Positions 1-11,538 of a stretch of 64,000 bases of DNA are shown here, in pieces (position 1 is the stretch's first letter; every line of letters begins with the position of its first letter). The translations under genes were made by a program, and so were the position numbers. The stretch lies in NCBI GenBank assembly GCA_038503065.1, contig JBCAMK010000006.1, forward strand, positions 186,001-250,000, given 5' to 3'. The DNA is from Paragyromitra xinjiangensis (taxonomy: Eukaryota > Ascomycota > Pezizomycetes > Pezizales > Discinaceae). The notes under the pieces were generated by a model. That model saw only the letters and a list, made by a program, of their open reading frames with translations. It was not told where the DNA came from and did not search any database.

Positions 1-913
1 TGAGAACGTAAGAGCTGGGGGATAGCTGTCCTTCGAACTTCATCACCCCGGTGTGGAAATTCACAGTCGCGGCAATTCCCAGTTCGACGTGCGCCAATTT
101 CTCCGTCGCAGGTGCACCAATAGGGATGTCTGCCGTCGCGGTTCCGAAGATTCCTAGGTTAATGTATGGGTTCCATTCAACGACTACTACAGCGTCAATT
201 ACGAGTGTTTCGAAAGCTTTAACTTTGAGACCTGCAGCAAGCCAGAAAGACCCGTCAACGGGGCTTAGCCAGGCGTCTTCCCCTCCCATGAGGCTGAGGA
301 GAGTGTTCATGGTGGTTTCTTCCGCGCTCTCCATGTTGAGGAATGAAAATTAGAGAACATTGGTGGCACTCGGGAACCTCAGTTTAGAGTTGTACCCGAA
401 GCCGCCGGTAATTCCGGAAATTTTAGCCAACCCCAGGGTCACGAGAGGACCGTCAAGGAGGCCGAATATGAATGTTGTTGTGTAGTTGGTTTCTCCGGGG
501 GCTTCAGCAGCGCCGTAGAATCCGGCAGCTTCGAAGAGGTAAGAGCTGAATGACAGGATTACGCCGCCGGCGTACAAGTCTGTGTTTTCTGTTATGTCGT
601 GTTCGGATAAGCCGGATATGATGACGGGAGGCCTGTCGAATGCGATGTAGAGGCCTTGGAGGGATTACTTAATAGTTGGGAGAGTGTGGAGGTTGAAGCA
701 ACCAGCAAATTCTAGCTTGAGGGCGAAGCCGATAGGGCTGAGGAGGAAGGTGGCGTCTAGGAGGATAGAGAGTGTGTTGCCCTTTGGTTGGAAGCCGATG
801 TTAGAGATAGAGAGAGGGCCTATAGATTTTTGGTACGCAGCCAATGAAGGGCTTGAGGTGTTATCAAGTTCCGCTGGTGGCAGCAGTGGGGTATCATGAC
901 ATCTAGTATGGTG
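1..913 (-). pseudogene. DUF6603-type protein fragment, broken
   Basis: One reading frame on the minus strand stays protein-like from about 895 to the left edge. It is interrupted only by TAA codons at 665-667 and 350-352, and it continues in the same frame after each. The readable parts include KSIGPLSISNIGFQ, SLQGLYIAFDRPPV, YAGGVILSFSSYLFEAAGFY and VELGIAATVNFHTG. I recognise these as the repetitive beta-rich C-terminal region of the very large fungal DUF6603 proteins, whose function is unknown. Both stops are one substitution from a sense codon, so this is decay by point mutation, not a frame error. The gene runs out of the window, and its 5' part is not visible above 913, where a further stop (914-916) closes the frame. 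Open frames on the plus strand here are shadows. Confidence 0.72.
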
Positions 914-2559
914 CTAGCACGCTTAAATGTAGCGCAATCAAATTCATAGGTGGAACACCACTGTCTTACCGAAAGCGCCAAAACCCCACCAAAATCGGTG
1001 CTTTTCTTCTCCTAAAACCTTTAATCTCGTTGTTTTCACGGCCAGCCCTTCAAAACATATTTCCATCTAAATGTGTTTCTGATCGTGTTTTGTAGTACGT
1101 GAGAGTGGTGTTAGTAGGCGCGCTGATGTATGTGTTGCAATTGCTCGTATACCTACCTAGCTTTCAGCGGCGAATACGAATAATACAAATAATACAAATT
1201 TACGAAAAGTCATCTGAAGTTACTGCACGATATAAACTAGAGCGATTGATCATAACTTTAGAAGGGCGTACTGGTGTCCGCTATCGAGCCGTCCAGCGGT
1301 CCGGCAATTCAGGCGAGGGAAGCGGGGAGTTATCAGACGCCTAAAATAAAGCAGCAGTGGAACCATTTACCCCCAAGTTGTAGCTGATCAGGATGTGACA
1401 TCAATGACCCGATAGAGCACCTAGGACTTAAGCATATGAGTCTACCCTCTCTGAGACTGGTTCCGTGCTATTGCACTGGAGGGTACTCTTGGCATCCGTG
1501 GCTCTTCACCATCTCAATCCGCGTTTCGTTCATTCACGGCAGTGATGTTGTGTTGGCTATGTTGCCGGTATGAAGAGCTGAGAGAAAGTGGACTTCGTAG
1601 GAGATGGGTATACGCTGTGTTTCGAAGAACAAAGGAGAGAGTGCTTGATAATAAGTATCTGCTTACCAAGCACAAATATTCGGAAAGAAACTTACTCATA
1701 CCATCGGGCCTCTCGGGCCGGTGGGGTAGCTAGGTGGGTTCGTTTGCTTTAACCAGCATGCATTCTCAAAGTAGGAATATCGGAAAGGCACCGGGATATC
1801 TCCATCAAGAGCGACCTGGGAAGCGGGGGTGGTTGCTCGAAACTCGTGACGGTGACAATCGTTACCCTAATGCAGACTTCGAAATCTCTCCACCCGACAG
1901 GTTTGAGCCACCGAAGATCCATTCGGTCGGCTGTTTAAGCAGCGAAACCAACTTTCCGGGCCACTCCAGACGAAAGAATTCCTTCTGCTGCTGGCGAGGT
2001 AGTTCGTGTGCGTGGACGATTTTGGCCTACACTCGGAGAACACTTGCAGGAAGCCCATCGAAGCTGTGAAGGTTGCCAGAGTTCCTTTTCGTCGCTAGAA
2101 GCACAAATTGAGGTAGCCAGCAATACCGCTTGTAAGACGTAGAACTTATGCCAAGCCCTCGTCTATGTTTTTGCGGAATTCCCGCCTTGTCCGGTACAGT
2201 AGAGGTAATTTTGACTCTCCTTTTCAGTTCTGACAAATGTTAGGACGGTTTACGATACATCGCCTTCTAATGTGCAATCTCCAAACATCCACAGCTGTAA
2301 CTAGGACATTTCTGTGGCTTACCGGAAGGCCACTTATCGTGTTCCAGCCTTAGTCTCGTTCCAACCCTTCGGAGTGGACGCGTCCGCTGATAAGTGTGCG
2401 AGCTGCGGTACAAGTAGTTCTCGGCGCATCGTCGATTTTGTCTCAATGGTGGGAGTAACCAGGGGGCCTATCACCAGGACTTGGCAAAGATGGGTACAAA
2501 TACAGGCGCATCATTTAGTGATCGCTGATATCTAGATCACAGATAAGCTGAAATGCCAA
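914..2559. other. gene-free stretch
   Basis: No family is recognisable. The longest open frame (1734-2069, plus, 111 codons) has no conserved motif, no neighbouring exon and biased, non-coding-like composition. Confidence 0.5.
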
Positions 2560-2717
2560 GGACACGTTCAAGACAGGTTGTGCGGGTTGAACAAATGTCC
2601 CTCCCTAGCGCAGTTGGCCGCGCCCCGCTTCGAAGCCGTCCTCCAGAGGGAGTAAGCTGTTTGCCTAGAAGCGGGGGGAGTTCAGATCCCGTGGGGGACA
2701 CCCCAACCTAATTTTTT
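2560..2717 (+). repeat. tRNA-related repeat (SINE-like), copy 1
   Basis: The tRNA-like core is 2596-2700. Its ends TGTCCCT and GGGGACA pair as an acceptor stem. A box-A-like stretch TAGCGCAGTTGGCCGCGC is followed by a box-B-like GAGTTCAGATCCCGT, and a T run (Pol III terminator) follows directly. About 36 bp of 5' flank, starting near GACACGTTCAAGACAGG, is shared with the other copies. That points to a mobile unit and not to independent tRNA genes. The anticodon-stem arms here are CCCCGC and GCGGGG, with an intron-like insert of about 35 nt in the loop. Confidence 0.75.
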
Positions 2718-2789
2718 GTAGTTTTTTTCTCTGCGCCAAGTTGCAATGCAGGAGCCGCTCGCTACCGATTGCTGACAAACTGACCATAT

Positions 2790-3194
2790 CAGTGTTTGCA
2801 ACGGGCTGGGGCGGACGGTAGGCCGCACGGATGGACTACGGAAAGCCAAGACCGGATCGGGCTATGGTATGTAGTCCGTCCAGGGTTAAAAGCCCACAGG
2901 ACCGCAGATGACCGTGGGACTATAGGACCCCACAATCCTTGCATAGATTATATTAATCGCATTTTACCTTACAGATGCCAATAGATACCGAGGATATCTG
3001 GAGATTTAGGGCCGATAAACATATGCCAATGCTGCCAAAGAGCACCAACAGGGCCCTATAGGGTAGACTGTAGTCAGCGGTCCTTACTCTGTAGCCCATA
3101 GTCCGTCTAGGAGCTCTGGCTGGGACGGACTACAAGTTGTAGCCCGTTCAGTCCTAGGGTCAAAACCGGACGGACTACCCCATTGCGAACACTG
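2790..3194 (+). mobile_element. hAT-type MITE, copy A
   Basis: A non-autonomous DNA element of 405 bp. It starts CAGTGTTTGCAACGGG and ends CCATTGCGAACACTG, so the termini are inverted. It is flanked by the perfect 8-bp duplication GACCATAT (2782-2789 and 3195-3202). An 8-bp duplication and CAGTG ends are typical of hAT transposons. There is no coding capacity. Two further copies of nearly the same length lie at 13956 and 26974. Confidence 0.93.
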
Positions 3195-3202
3195 GACCAT
3201 AT

Positions 3203-4139
3203 GAGTTTTGGAGAGCTACTATTGCTTTCATATTTTAATTCGACGATCAATCCCGAAACAAGACCTCAACTAACCGGTGTCCGTGAGTTCACTCGCTTAC
3301 TGAGGATAGGTAGGTGGTAGTGCTTATATTCTCCATTTAATCAACACTGCAGAAACACTTGCTAGGCAAAAAGCCTCCAAGCACCATTATTGCAGTCGCG
3401 GTGTTCGTGGGGTTGGCCAGAACAAGGACTTGTTGTGTTGCCCCTCCATGTCGAGATATAGCGTCTCAGGGAAATTGAATATTAGGGGGACAGAGAAGTG
3501 ATAGTGCGTAGTTAGGTTAAACTTAGGGATACGCTTTTGTATACCGAGAAGCTAGGTTAGGAGTTAGCGGCATCAAAGATTGTGAGATTGTTCTGCTCGA
3601 ATGTTCCAATGACCATGTTCCAGCCGACAGCAAGTAGTGGTTATCTGGCGCATCAACGACGCTGAATATAATTTTGCAATACCGTACGAGATTGGCCCCG
3701 AAGTTAAATTACGTAGTTTTCTGCGCTACTACAACACAGAGTAAACCATGTAGGGTCTGACAACACTGGTTGCAATTTAGGAGACTTGTGGCTGCGTTGC
3801 AGGGGTCAAAGTGACAATATTTCCTTTCCCGCAGTCACAGAGGTTGAGATATTACGATGACGGAACTATTGGAGGAGTGTGAGGGTTCTAACATTGACAA
3901 AAATTAAGTTGCGTTTGATAACACGGGCGGCGGCCTTGGGAGAGCAGGAAAAGATGCTCCGAGGATTGCGCTCAGTATCTACGAATCCGCTTCCGATCCC
4001 CTGGGCGAGATGGGGGACACGGTGAGTTACATACATAGCGATGGATATTGTATCTACCGGATTATAGGGAACGCTCACATTACGGTTAAATAAAGTTAAA
4101 TACAAAGTCCATACTCAATATAAAATCAGACAATTTCTA
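3203..4139. other. gene-free stretch
   Basis: Only a 79-codon minus frame (3866-4105) is open. It has no recognisable motif or flanking exon. Confidence 0.5.
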
Positions 4140-4330
4140 TCCAATTTTTGTCATATACGACCCTCTGAGGAGGCCAAAGCAGAATTTTACGTCAGGATGG
4201 GCCTTTTGAGCCAGACGGAGGGTGTATGAAGCTCTGCTAAACGTTTCGATATCCATCCGGAAATGCTCCAGAACCCTCAAGGAAATGTAGCCCAACAAAA
4301 CCTTATTTAGCCTCTTGGTTCATCCTTTAC
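4140..4330 (+). repeat. degenerate partial copy of the 60.5-kb TA-flanked MITE
   Basis: Stretches such as GAGGAGGCCAAAG, GATATCCAT, CTCAAGGAAATGTAGCC and AAAACCTTATTTAGC match the interior of the intact element at 60497-60767 in the same order and orientation. The TIRs are no longer recognisable, so this is an old, truncated copy. Confidence 0.6.
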
Positions 4331-5682
4331 AATAGTTGGTCCTTCAATGAATCATTCATGATCGGGAGAAATTGCAAGACTCATGGGTAACACTCAAATA
4401 CGGGGCGGTCCTTTATTCCTCCAACACGACGGGATGAACATGTAACTATAAGACGACCGCAAGGGAAATTTCAGAGTACCTAATCAAGTACAATATCCGA
4501 GCGGATAGGAGCTTTTGAGTCTAAAACGCGTGGGAAGCAAAGGGGACGTGCCACTCGTGGATGCACAGAGTATCACTCGTTGCATGGGTAAGCGCCCGCA
4601 ACTGTACTCCCACAACTACAACAGATGTAGAAGAGACTAACGGTTGCAAAAGAATTAGTCGATAAAAGATAGTTGGCCAATGGTCAAACTCGTAAAAGAA
4701 TATATATATATGGCTTAGTGATGCGCCTGAGCTTGCGCAGGGAATCAAATCTCACATCCACGACGCGGCAGATGCTTCGCCGGCCTGTATAAGATCCACT
4801 TTCGACGAGACACCCCCTTAAAGCCTTTGGGGTCTTTCTGCGTGGCTGGGGAAGGGGACTATACTTCTCTATCAAAACAAACCCTGGTATAACCAGCCGC
4901 AGTACCTCTTTTACAGAACTAGAATTTCTACATGTATGAAGAATTTTCGACTAACACTTTTGACGAGATGTGTTATATTCTTATCAAGTAGGAGTGAGTA
5001 AACTAAGTCTCCCACTACCTAGAGCCAAAGCGCATTTAATGAATTCGGCCAGGCCGGAAATTGATGATTCCAGTTACGAAGCATAGCATCGGGAAGTTAT
5101 ACCAAATCGTCGAATACACTGCAACTCTTATGCCAGGCCCGCGGCGGCTATGGACTGTGCGCAAACGGTAAAGTTCCGTGTGGACATTTATCTCTCTGTT
5201 CACATCTAGTAGTCGGTTATGTACAAGGTGGGATACATCAAGATAAATAACATGCAATGGATCTTCTCTGTAATTCTTTTGGCAGGGAGTAGAGGATGTG
5301 GGGGGAGCTATCAATTGGGTTGGGCAGCAAGACAGGATACGTTCAAGGCTCCTTGGTGTACAGCATGGGCAGGAAAGCGAAAACAGCCATGACATCGCTA
5401 GGTGGCCATTTGTCGTTCAGTTGCTGAGAGGCAGTTCAAAGAAATACAATTGTGCATGGTCAAGTATATCAATTCCACTGAGCAGTGGCTGCCTAAATTT
5501 TTCATTGGCTGGAGGGGAGAGCGACAAAATGGATAATAAAGCGAAAGCAGGGAATCAAGATAAAATACAGAATGATCAAGAGGATTTGTAGCCCCACCAC
5601 ACTGGCTATCTACATGTAAATATACCACAATGGTTACTTACAGATATCCCATAAAGACCCTGCACAATTTGCCTGATCACTT
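4331..5682. other. gene-free stretch
   Basis: Contains a TATATATATA tract near 4700. A 119-codon minus frame (5036-5395) is open but matches nothing I know, and the overlapping plus frame 5298-5591 is equally long, which argues against coding. Confidence 0.45.
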
Positions 5683-7180
5683 CTACTCCATACTTACTTG
5701 TAGATGCACATCCTGCAACTCGCAGTAAAGGCGGAGTCTGGGCTGTAGCATTGACGCAAACGTGTACTCAGAGATGCAGTATTCATCCGTCGCACCGGAA
5801 GGCCATCTACTGTGCGCTGCCGTCATACTCCCGGCGTCGACCACGAGGGAGTGGCATCTCTCGTAGCGTTCTGTCGTGAGCAAGTGAGACGCCGCATCCA
5901 TCGTAATAACGCTTCGAAGCTCTGAAAGAGTTGTGGAAATGCTCACGGTGAGAAGAAGAGCAGGAAACTGGATGGCCTTCAGTTGTGCACAAAGGTGGAC
6001 CCACTCAGAGGAGCTCGCGGCCGACGCTTGTAACAGATGCAGGTATGGAGAGAACCGATAGTGGATTGTGAGATTGAAACTGCTGAGGTCGGGCTGATTT
6101 AATGTAAGGCCTGGTTTAACGGCAGGGAATACGATAGTCAATTTGCTGTTATCTAGCATGCCGACAAGCTCTTCCCAGAAAGCTGGATGGATGATACTGT
6201 CACTTGGAGTGTCCGTCCGGACGAGACAGGGGTCTTCGGCGATAACAAAGATTGTCCGGGCAACTTGGCAAAATGCCTACAAGATAAATCATAGTAACAA
6301 TTAGTATGTTCATCTTTGAAGACTATTGGGACGGGTTGGGAGCAGGTACAGAGTAGGTTCCGACAGACGTGATGGGGACGCGGAAGATTTGCGAGCCTAT
6401 GCCAGGTGCAGAGATAAGAAAACTTCCGATGCGGCGATCAATGGAAGCGGAATGAAGGGCGTGAGAACTGGAGGATAACTCGTTGGAGTGGTCAAATGGG
6501 GACGGGGTGCCTGACGGTGTAGCCATAGCTATCGGGAGAGAATGACCGGTATTCAACGACTTCTGCGGGGAGGCAGCAGGGCCAGCGCGGGATGACTCCC
6601 GAGCCGACGATGGCTTGTTGGCTAACCACCTTTCCCAGCGGGACACGGTTTCGTTAACTTGTGCAAGCTTCGTATCGAGATCCGAGAGATCTAAAAGATG
6701 AGCACGCTGCGTTTTTTTCAGATCCGCCACCGCCATCCCATCCCTGCTTACTGTTTGAATAGTTGGAACTTCTTCGCCCTGCTCTTCAACTTCATCCTCT
6801 TCGTCATCACTCGTATCTGCGCCAACATCATCCATATCCATATCCAAACCCTCTGACACTCTTTTTCTCCTCCTACCCATGCGCAGCTCTTTGCCCAGCA
6901 AATACAGGGCAAATTCTGTCATTTCCCCGCCATCCTGAACCCTCTCCTTCTCATCGTCTGTAAGTACCGAATTGTAAAAGCGTTCGAGATAATCACAGTA
7001 CTGCTGCCTTGCCACTTGGGTGCGAAGCAAAGGAGGCATTCCAGCGGGGGAACGGTCATTGAAGAATTTTTGTAACCGAGAAAGACGAATGGTCGACAAA
7101 CCAAGTACTTCGGCGAATGCCACAGCGCAGTAATCGCCCGTCTGCGGGATGAGTAGCTCATGACGGACGGTAACAGACAT
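5683..7180 (-). CDS. hypothetical protein, 474 aa, two exons
   Basis: Exon 1 is 7180-6350 (277 codons) and exon 2 is 6276-5683. The 73-bp intron (6277-6349) starts GTACCT, has a TACTAAT branch site and ends TTGTAG; splicing joins the frames in phase 0. Without splicing, exon 1 would end after 285 codons and exon 2 would have no plausible start before residue M at 6159. Visible in the protein: a basic patch RRRKR at residues 103-107 (NLS-like), a strongly acidic run at about 113-137, a likely helical segment at about 150-188, then a Ser/Pro-rich linker to about 255. The second exon reads as a compact globular domain beginning AFCQVARTIFVIAEDP. No known family is recognised. The NLS-like and acidic parts suggest a nuclear protein, which is inference. 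The start is the first Met of the frame. Confidence 0.7.
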
Positions 7181-8766
7181 GGTGGCTGCTGTAGCGATGT
7201 CTTGTGCGATGATGAAAGATTTCGTCGGTGGATGTGGAGAGTGACTGAATAGTTCGTGGGGAGATGTCAGAATGCAAGCCCTGAGCCCTACATCTTCCAG
7301 CAGTCTCTCTTCATTCTAACCTGGTTAGACAAAGAATACCGACTAAAATAGAATATAATTGTGGTATGCTCAACTGGGCAGACGCAAATAGAAGGGCCTC
7401 AATCTGGGAAAGTGATTTCAATAGCGTTCCTCGGCTCCTTATTCCCACTTCCTAGGATAAATCCCTTCCTGAAACGATTTATCGAGTGGCACAACAGTGG
7501 TCCATTGGTAATCTATCACCTAACAGGATATGCTGCACTTCGGTGTATCCCCAGCTGCCGTTCCAGTTACCTTATTAGATTTGTCCAGCAGTCCAGTCCA
7601 GTCCATGCTCCATTGCGCCCACCGCGTGGTGCAGAATATGGAGTGGATTTTCACTTCCAAACCCCGTTAGAAAGAACTGTTTTGCCTTAACAAACTTATA
7701 TATTTGTGGACACTTTGTGATTGAAAACTGGAAACAACAAATTTGCCGGTTTTCTGGTGGCAGACAGGGGCACCAGCCACCGCCCCACCGTAGCGACTGT
7801 TTACGGGTGTAGCTGAAGCATTTAATGTAGTACATGCCAATGCCCGTCAGTCCATGCTTCAAAGCAGACATACGCTAGACTACAGATTGCCGTTTTCTGG
7901 AGATGATGATGACAGGGGTAGAACATCGGTGTTGGGCAAACATCTATTCTATTATGTAAGTTAGTTATCGCCTGAAGCAAAGTGATAGATACTTGCCTGT
8001 AAGTGAATACCACAACTAGCCCTATCACGATGCATCGCTAACCATAGATCGATCCAGGTCAGGCGGAGGACAGAAATTGCAGGTTCGGTGACATTTGAGA
8101 GAAGCCCAACGATTCATGCTCCTAGCGAGCGGGTTGTGATCTCTCTGATAGGGATTGTATGCAAAGATCGAAGCTAGATGGTCATTCTTTACTTCAGGAG
8201 AAAGAATTGTGAGATGAACATGTATCATTCGTTCAGGGCATCAACTAGGACGGTGGTTGGAAGGAGGTAGGTTTATTTCTTAGCATCGAAAACCCTGACA
8301 TTTCCGGGTAACACAATAATCAGATACAGAGAACTTCTAGATAACGAAACTTCTTAGCTCTAGATCTGCCCTAAACAGAATATGGTATGAAAAACTTCAG
8401 GCTTTAAAATCAGCAAAGTCCTAGGCGGCAATTAATCGGTAAAGGCAGACATACATACTTATGGAGTGCGTTGAGCTGGAGAGCGCCCTCAAGCACTTCA
8501 AATGTCACCATGCGAGCCCCGGCACATCTTGAGGTATACATGTATTGCTGGTCTACCACAATATTTGTGGAAATGGTCCGGCGAGATGCTGTATTCATCT
8601 GCTATTACAGTGACTTGGAACCTCCATTCCCTCCATCGAAATACTTTGTCGCGATACAACTATTCTGGGCTCAAAGTGCAAATCCCCAACTATGAGTTGA
8701 AAGAGTTGATAACATGCATTGAGTTTTTTGGTATGAAGGATGAGATGAAGACCAATGTCGTAGCTT
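7181..8766. other. gene-free stretch upstream of the 474-aa gene
   Basis: Presumably holds the promoter of the minus-strand gene just below, but I see no clear TATA box within 100 bp of its start. A 109-codon plus frame (7361-7690) overlaps a 98-codon minus frame and looks non-coding. Confidence 0.4.
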
Positions 8767-8892
8767 AGCAAATATCTTTCCGCAACATAATTGACTAAGT
8801 GCCATGTTCCAAAACCGTCTTTCAGAGCGAGTAATCTGCTTACCCAGGAGTGGTAGGCAGGGTGCCCGACTGCCGGGAGGGCCCCCCCTTCT
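8767..8892 (+). repeat. highly diverged relative of the tRNA-related repeat
   Basis: Colinear with the repeat cores at 2596 and 25137: CAAAT, then a degraded box-A region, then CCGTCTTTCAGAGCGAGTAA (against CCGTCCTCCAGAGGGAGTAA), and a G/C-rich 3' part ending in GGCCCCCC. Box A and box B are destroyed. I read it as an ancient copy. Confidence 0.5.
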
Positions 8893-9208
8893 TTTTCGCG
8901 TTCGCTGGGGCTAGTTCGTCGATGGTTATCCGCGCTCACCTTAGCCTTTAAGATATCCTCGTACACAGCGCGTCCTCGGTTTTCTTACTACACGGCCAGA
9001 ACGAGTAGTTATTTTCAAAGAACAATATTAATAAATGCCTATGATGATGCGCTCTATTTACTAGCGCGACCTCACTCTATCCCCTCTGATCTTGAGGTTT
9101 TAGAAGCTAAGCCTCGGAGGGAGGAATGTGGCAATCCCTTTCCTAAATTAAAATGCCTCAAAGAACGTAAACGGCTAACTGTATTCATATCTAGGCAGTG
9201 AAACCCAA

Positions 9209-9398
9209 CGACGCGTTCAAGACAGCATGTCCGGTGGTAGCAAATGTCCCTCCCTAGCGCAGTTGGTAGCGCCCCACTTCGAAGCCGTCCTCCAGAGGGA
9301 GTAAGCTGTTTGCAGAGAGGTGGGGGGAGTTCAGATCCCGTGGGGGACACCCAAACCTAATTTTTTTATCAATTAAATTTAGGATTTTTTCTCCACCT
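9209..9398 (+). repeat. tRNA-related repeat (SINE-like), copy 2
   Basis: The core is 9245-9349. It has the better box A of the family (TAGCGCAGTTGGTAGCGC). Its anticodon-stem arms are CCCCAC and GTGGGG, where copies 1, 3 and 4 have CCCCGC and GCGGGG: a compensatory change. The 3' tail ACCTAATTTTTTTATC plus ATTAAATTTAGGATTT is shared with copy 4, so the mobile unit extends past the T run. Confidence 0.78.
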
Positions 9399-10985
9399 TC
9401 AAATGAAATGAGGGGGCTGCTGCACCCGCTGATTATTAAAAAACTAATCATATGAATCATGGTGAGGCTTGATGAAGCATCATGGGCCCACAGCCCGAAA
9501 GCCTGTATCCAGCTCCTGAAAATGAACTGTTGGCCCGTAAGAGCCTATTGCGCCCAGCATTGGTTCTTAACAGGCGGGGAGTGATACGATAATCCTTTCG
9601 TGTTTCTCATTTCTCGCTTCTCTTGTCGGTGCGCTTAGTTCTACCGTTCGAACGATTTGCTTGAAATACTCAATTTGCATGGTAAGTGATCGTAGCCCTT
9701 CTGTACATGGTGGTCATTTTCGTCGAGCATAAATTTCCTGTAACCATCCGCACTGAATGAACTTTCAATGGATGCAACCAGTGCAATAACATGCGTCTTC
9801 TGTGAATATCTGCGCCAGAAGAAGATACGTGTGATAACTTTACATGAGTTAGTACCTGCCCCCTTTCCAGCAACGTGAGATATATTGCGCGCCAAACTAG
9901 CATTACCCCGGGATATGTTTTTTCCTCTAAATTAAGGTGAAGCCTGAAGCCGAACTATTCAGAGTCCGCTCCTATTAAAGCTTATGAGTACATACATAAG
10001 CAGGGCTGCAATGTCAGATGAATGAATTCTCTCTTGTCGGCCTCTGAGTCCACCAGATGCAACGCTTGGAGACTGCAACGTGGGAATTATGAACATATGG
10101 CCGAGAAGAGCGTATAGACATCCTGTAGAGCATTGATAGTTCATCTAAAAAGCCCAGTGCCGTCTTGCGGAAATCTCATGGGCTTTGTGCAATCAGTTTA
10201 TATATATAAGTCGGGAAAAGTCAGATTACGGTTGTAGTCAGGAGTGGACAAGTGCCTGAGATGGGGGGAACAGACATTGACGCTGATTTTGCGATCACAG
10301 GGGTACATGGTAAGTACATGAGAAGAGGGAGGCTTGCCAGCAGCATGGCCAGCGGCGGAAGTGGGGTTGATCCTCCCCCCATCTATTTTTTGATGAACGG
10401 AGTCGACGTTGAGGAAGCAGGCATGGCCGTCCGGCATCGATAATAGTGTGGTGTATTAATTCGAAGTTGAGGAGCAGGGGAAAGACATCCCAATCACTGG
10501 CGATTGGGGTTGGGTGGAAGTGTAATGGTACTCCTGATATTAGCATCTGTGAAGTAGAATGCATGGCAGGCTTTAGCTGTACTAACTTTCAATATCGGGC
10601 TTCGCGATGTGCCACTGTCTGGTCAACATCGGAAGTGAGATTGCGGTATGCGAGAACCTACATACTATTCGCACATCGCCGCTACCATCAAATGAACCCT
10701 CCCTACCTGACTTTCCTACTTAACAACGTCTGGGTTTATTAAACACCCATCATACTTTTGCTTCACCATTGATCGGAGACAGAAATCCTAGCCTATTTTG
10801 GTATTTCAGAGTTCATCTCGGCATGTTTGAACGTGATGGGTAAGGCATTCGCTGGCCGACACCCGTTCGCTGGAGATTTAATTTCGCGGTTGCTACGCTC
10901 GACCATGAAAACTTGAGTATGAGCAGTACCTACAGAGGAGAGCACTTTAGCACTGGTGAGCGCAAACCACTGTACGGTGTCGTCA
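9399..10985. other. gene-free stretch
   Basis: Several 80-98-codon frames overlap each other on both strands (9641-9903, 10198-10742). None carries a motif or a splice-linked partner. Confidence 0.45.
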
Positions 10986-11009
10986 CTTTTTGCCGATGGC
11001 CTTAGTATG

Positions 11010-11535
11010 CCAAGGTACGCCAAGGGCGGCGAAATTTTGGCCGCCGCTCTCTGAACTTGGGTTACCCTATCTCCCTCACAAAAACTATATAACCGGCCCT
11101 CTTCCCCCCTCTTTCCTCTTTCCATCCCATCCTCATAACATCAGTCAGTGGCTCGCTCGAGCATCTACACTCTTTTGACATCTCTCTTTCCCTCTTCGAC
11201 TCCTTCAACTGGCTCGGCTGGGCTCTAAGTGGGCCATGCAGCGACTTTTTTTCGAAAAAGCCTGTTTTGGTCTCTTAGGTACTTCTTAGCTCTTAAGCAA
11301 TGGTAGCCCCGAATTTGGAAGGTCGGGTCTTGCTACTCGGCTGAGCCCGTCCTACTTCTTGCTTAAGAGAGAGGGAGTTCAGTTGAGTTGTCCTCTCCGG
11401 CTCGATTCAATGCTTCGATGGTTTGAAGCTTACTTTACCAATTAACTGCTTTACAAACCTGACGAGCAAAATAGATAAAATCGCAATCGACTCCGCTTCG
11501 CCTTCTCTTTTCATCCGATCAATACCACTCTTGTG
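11010..11535 (+). promoter_or_regulatory. promoter-like block: TATA element, pyrimidine-rich leader and hairpin
   Basis: GGCGGCGAAATTTTGGCCGCC is followed by ACTATATAACC (about 11085), then a long C/T-rich leader. Further down, CTCTTAAGCAA and TTGCTTAAGAG form an 11-bp perfect inverted repeat with a loop of about 60 nt. The first ATG in good context is at 11536-11538 (ATGGCTGCGATGCGC). It opens only a short frame that runs into a possible donor (GGTATAGC), and the downstream frame closes quickly. This could be a gene start, an LTR fragment or a non-coding RNA leader. A similar GGCGGCGAAATT-TATA-pyrimidine order recurs at 53.87-54.0 kb. Confidence 0.35.
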
Positions 11536-11538
11536 ATG

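Noticed and set aside
51..899. Plus-strand ORFs at 51-353 and 684-899
   Set aside because: Antisense shadows of the DUF6603 frame.
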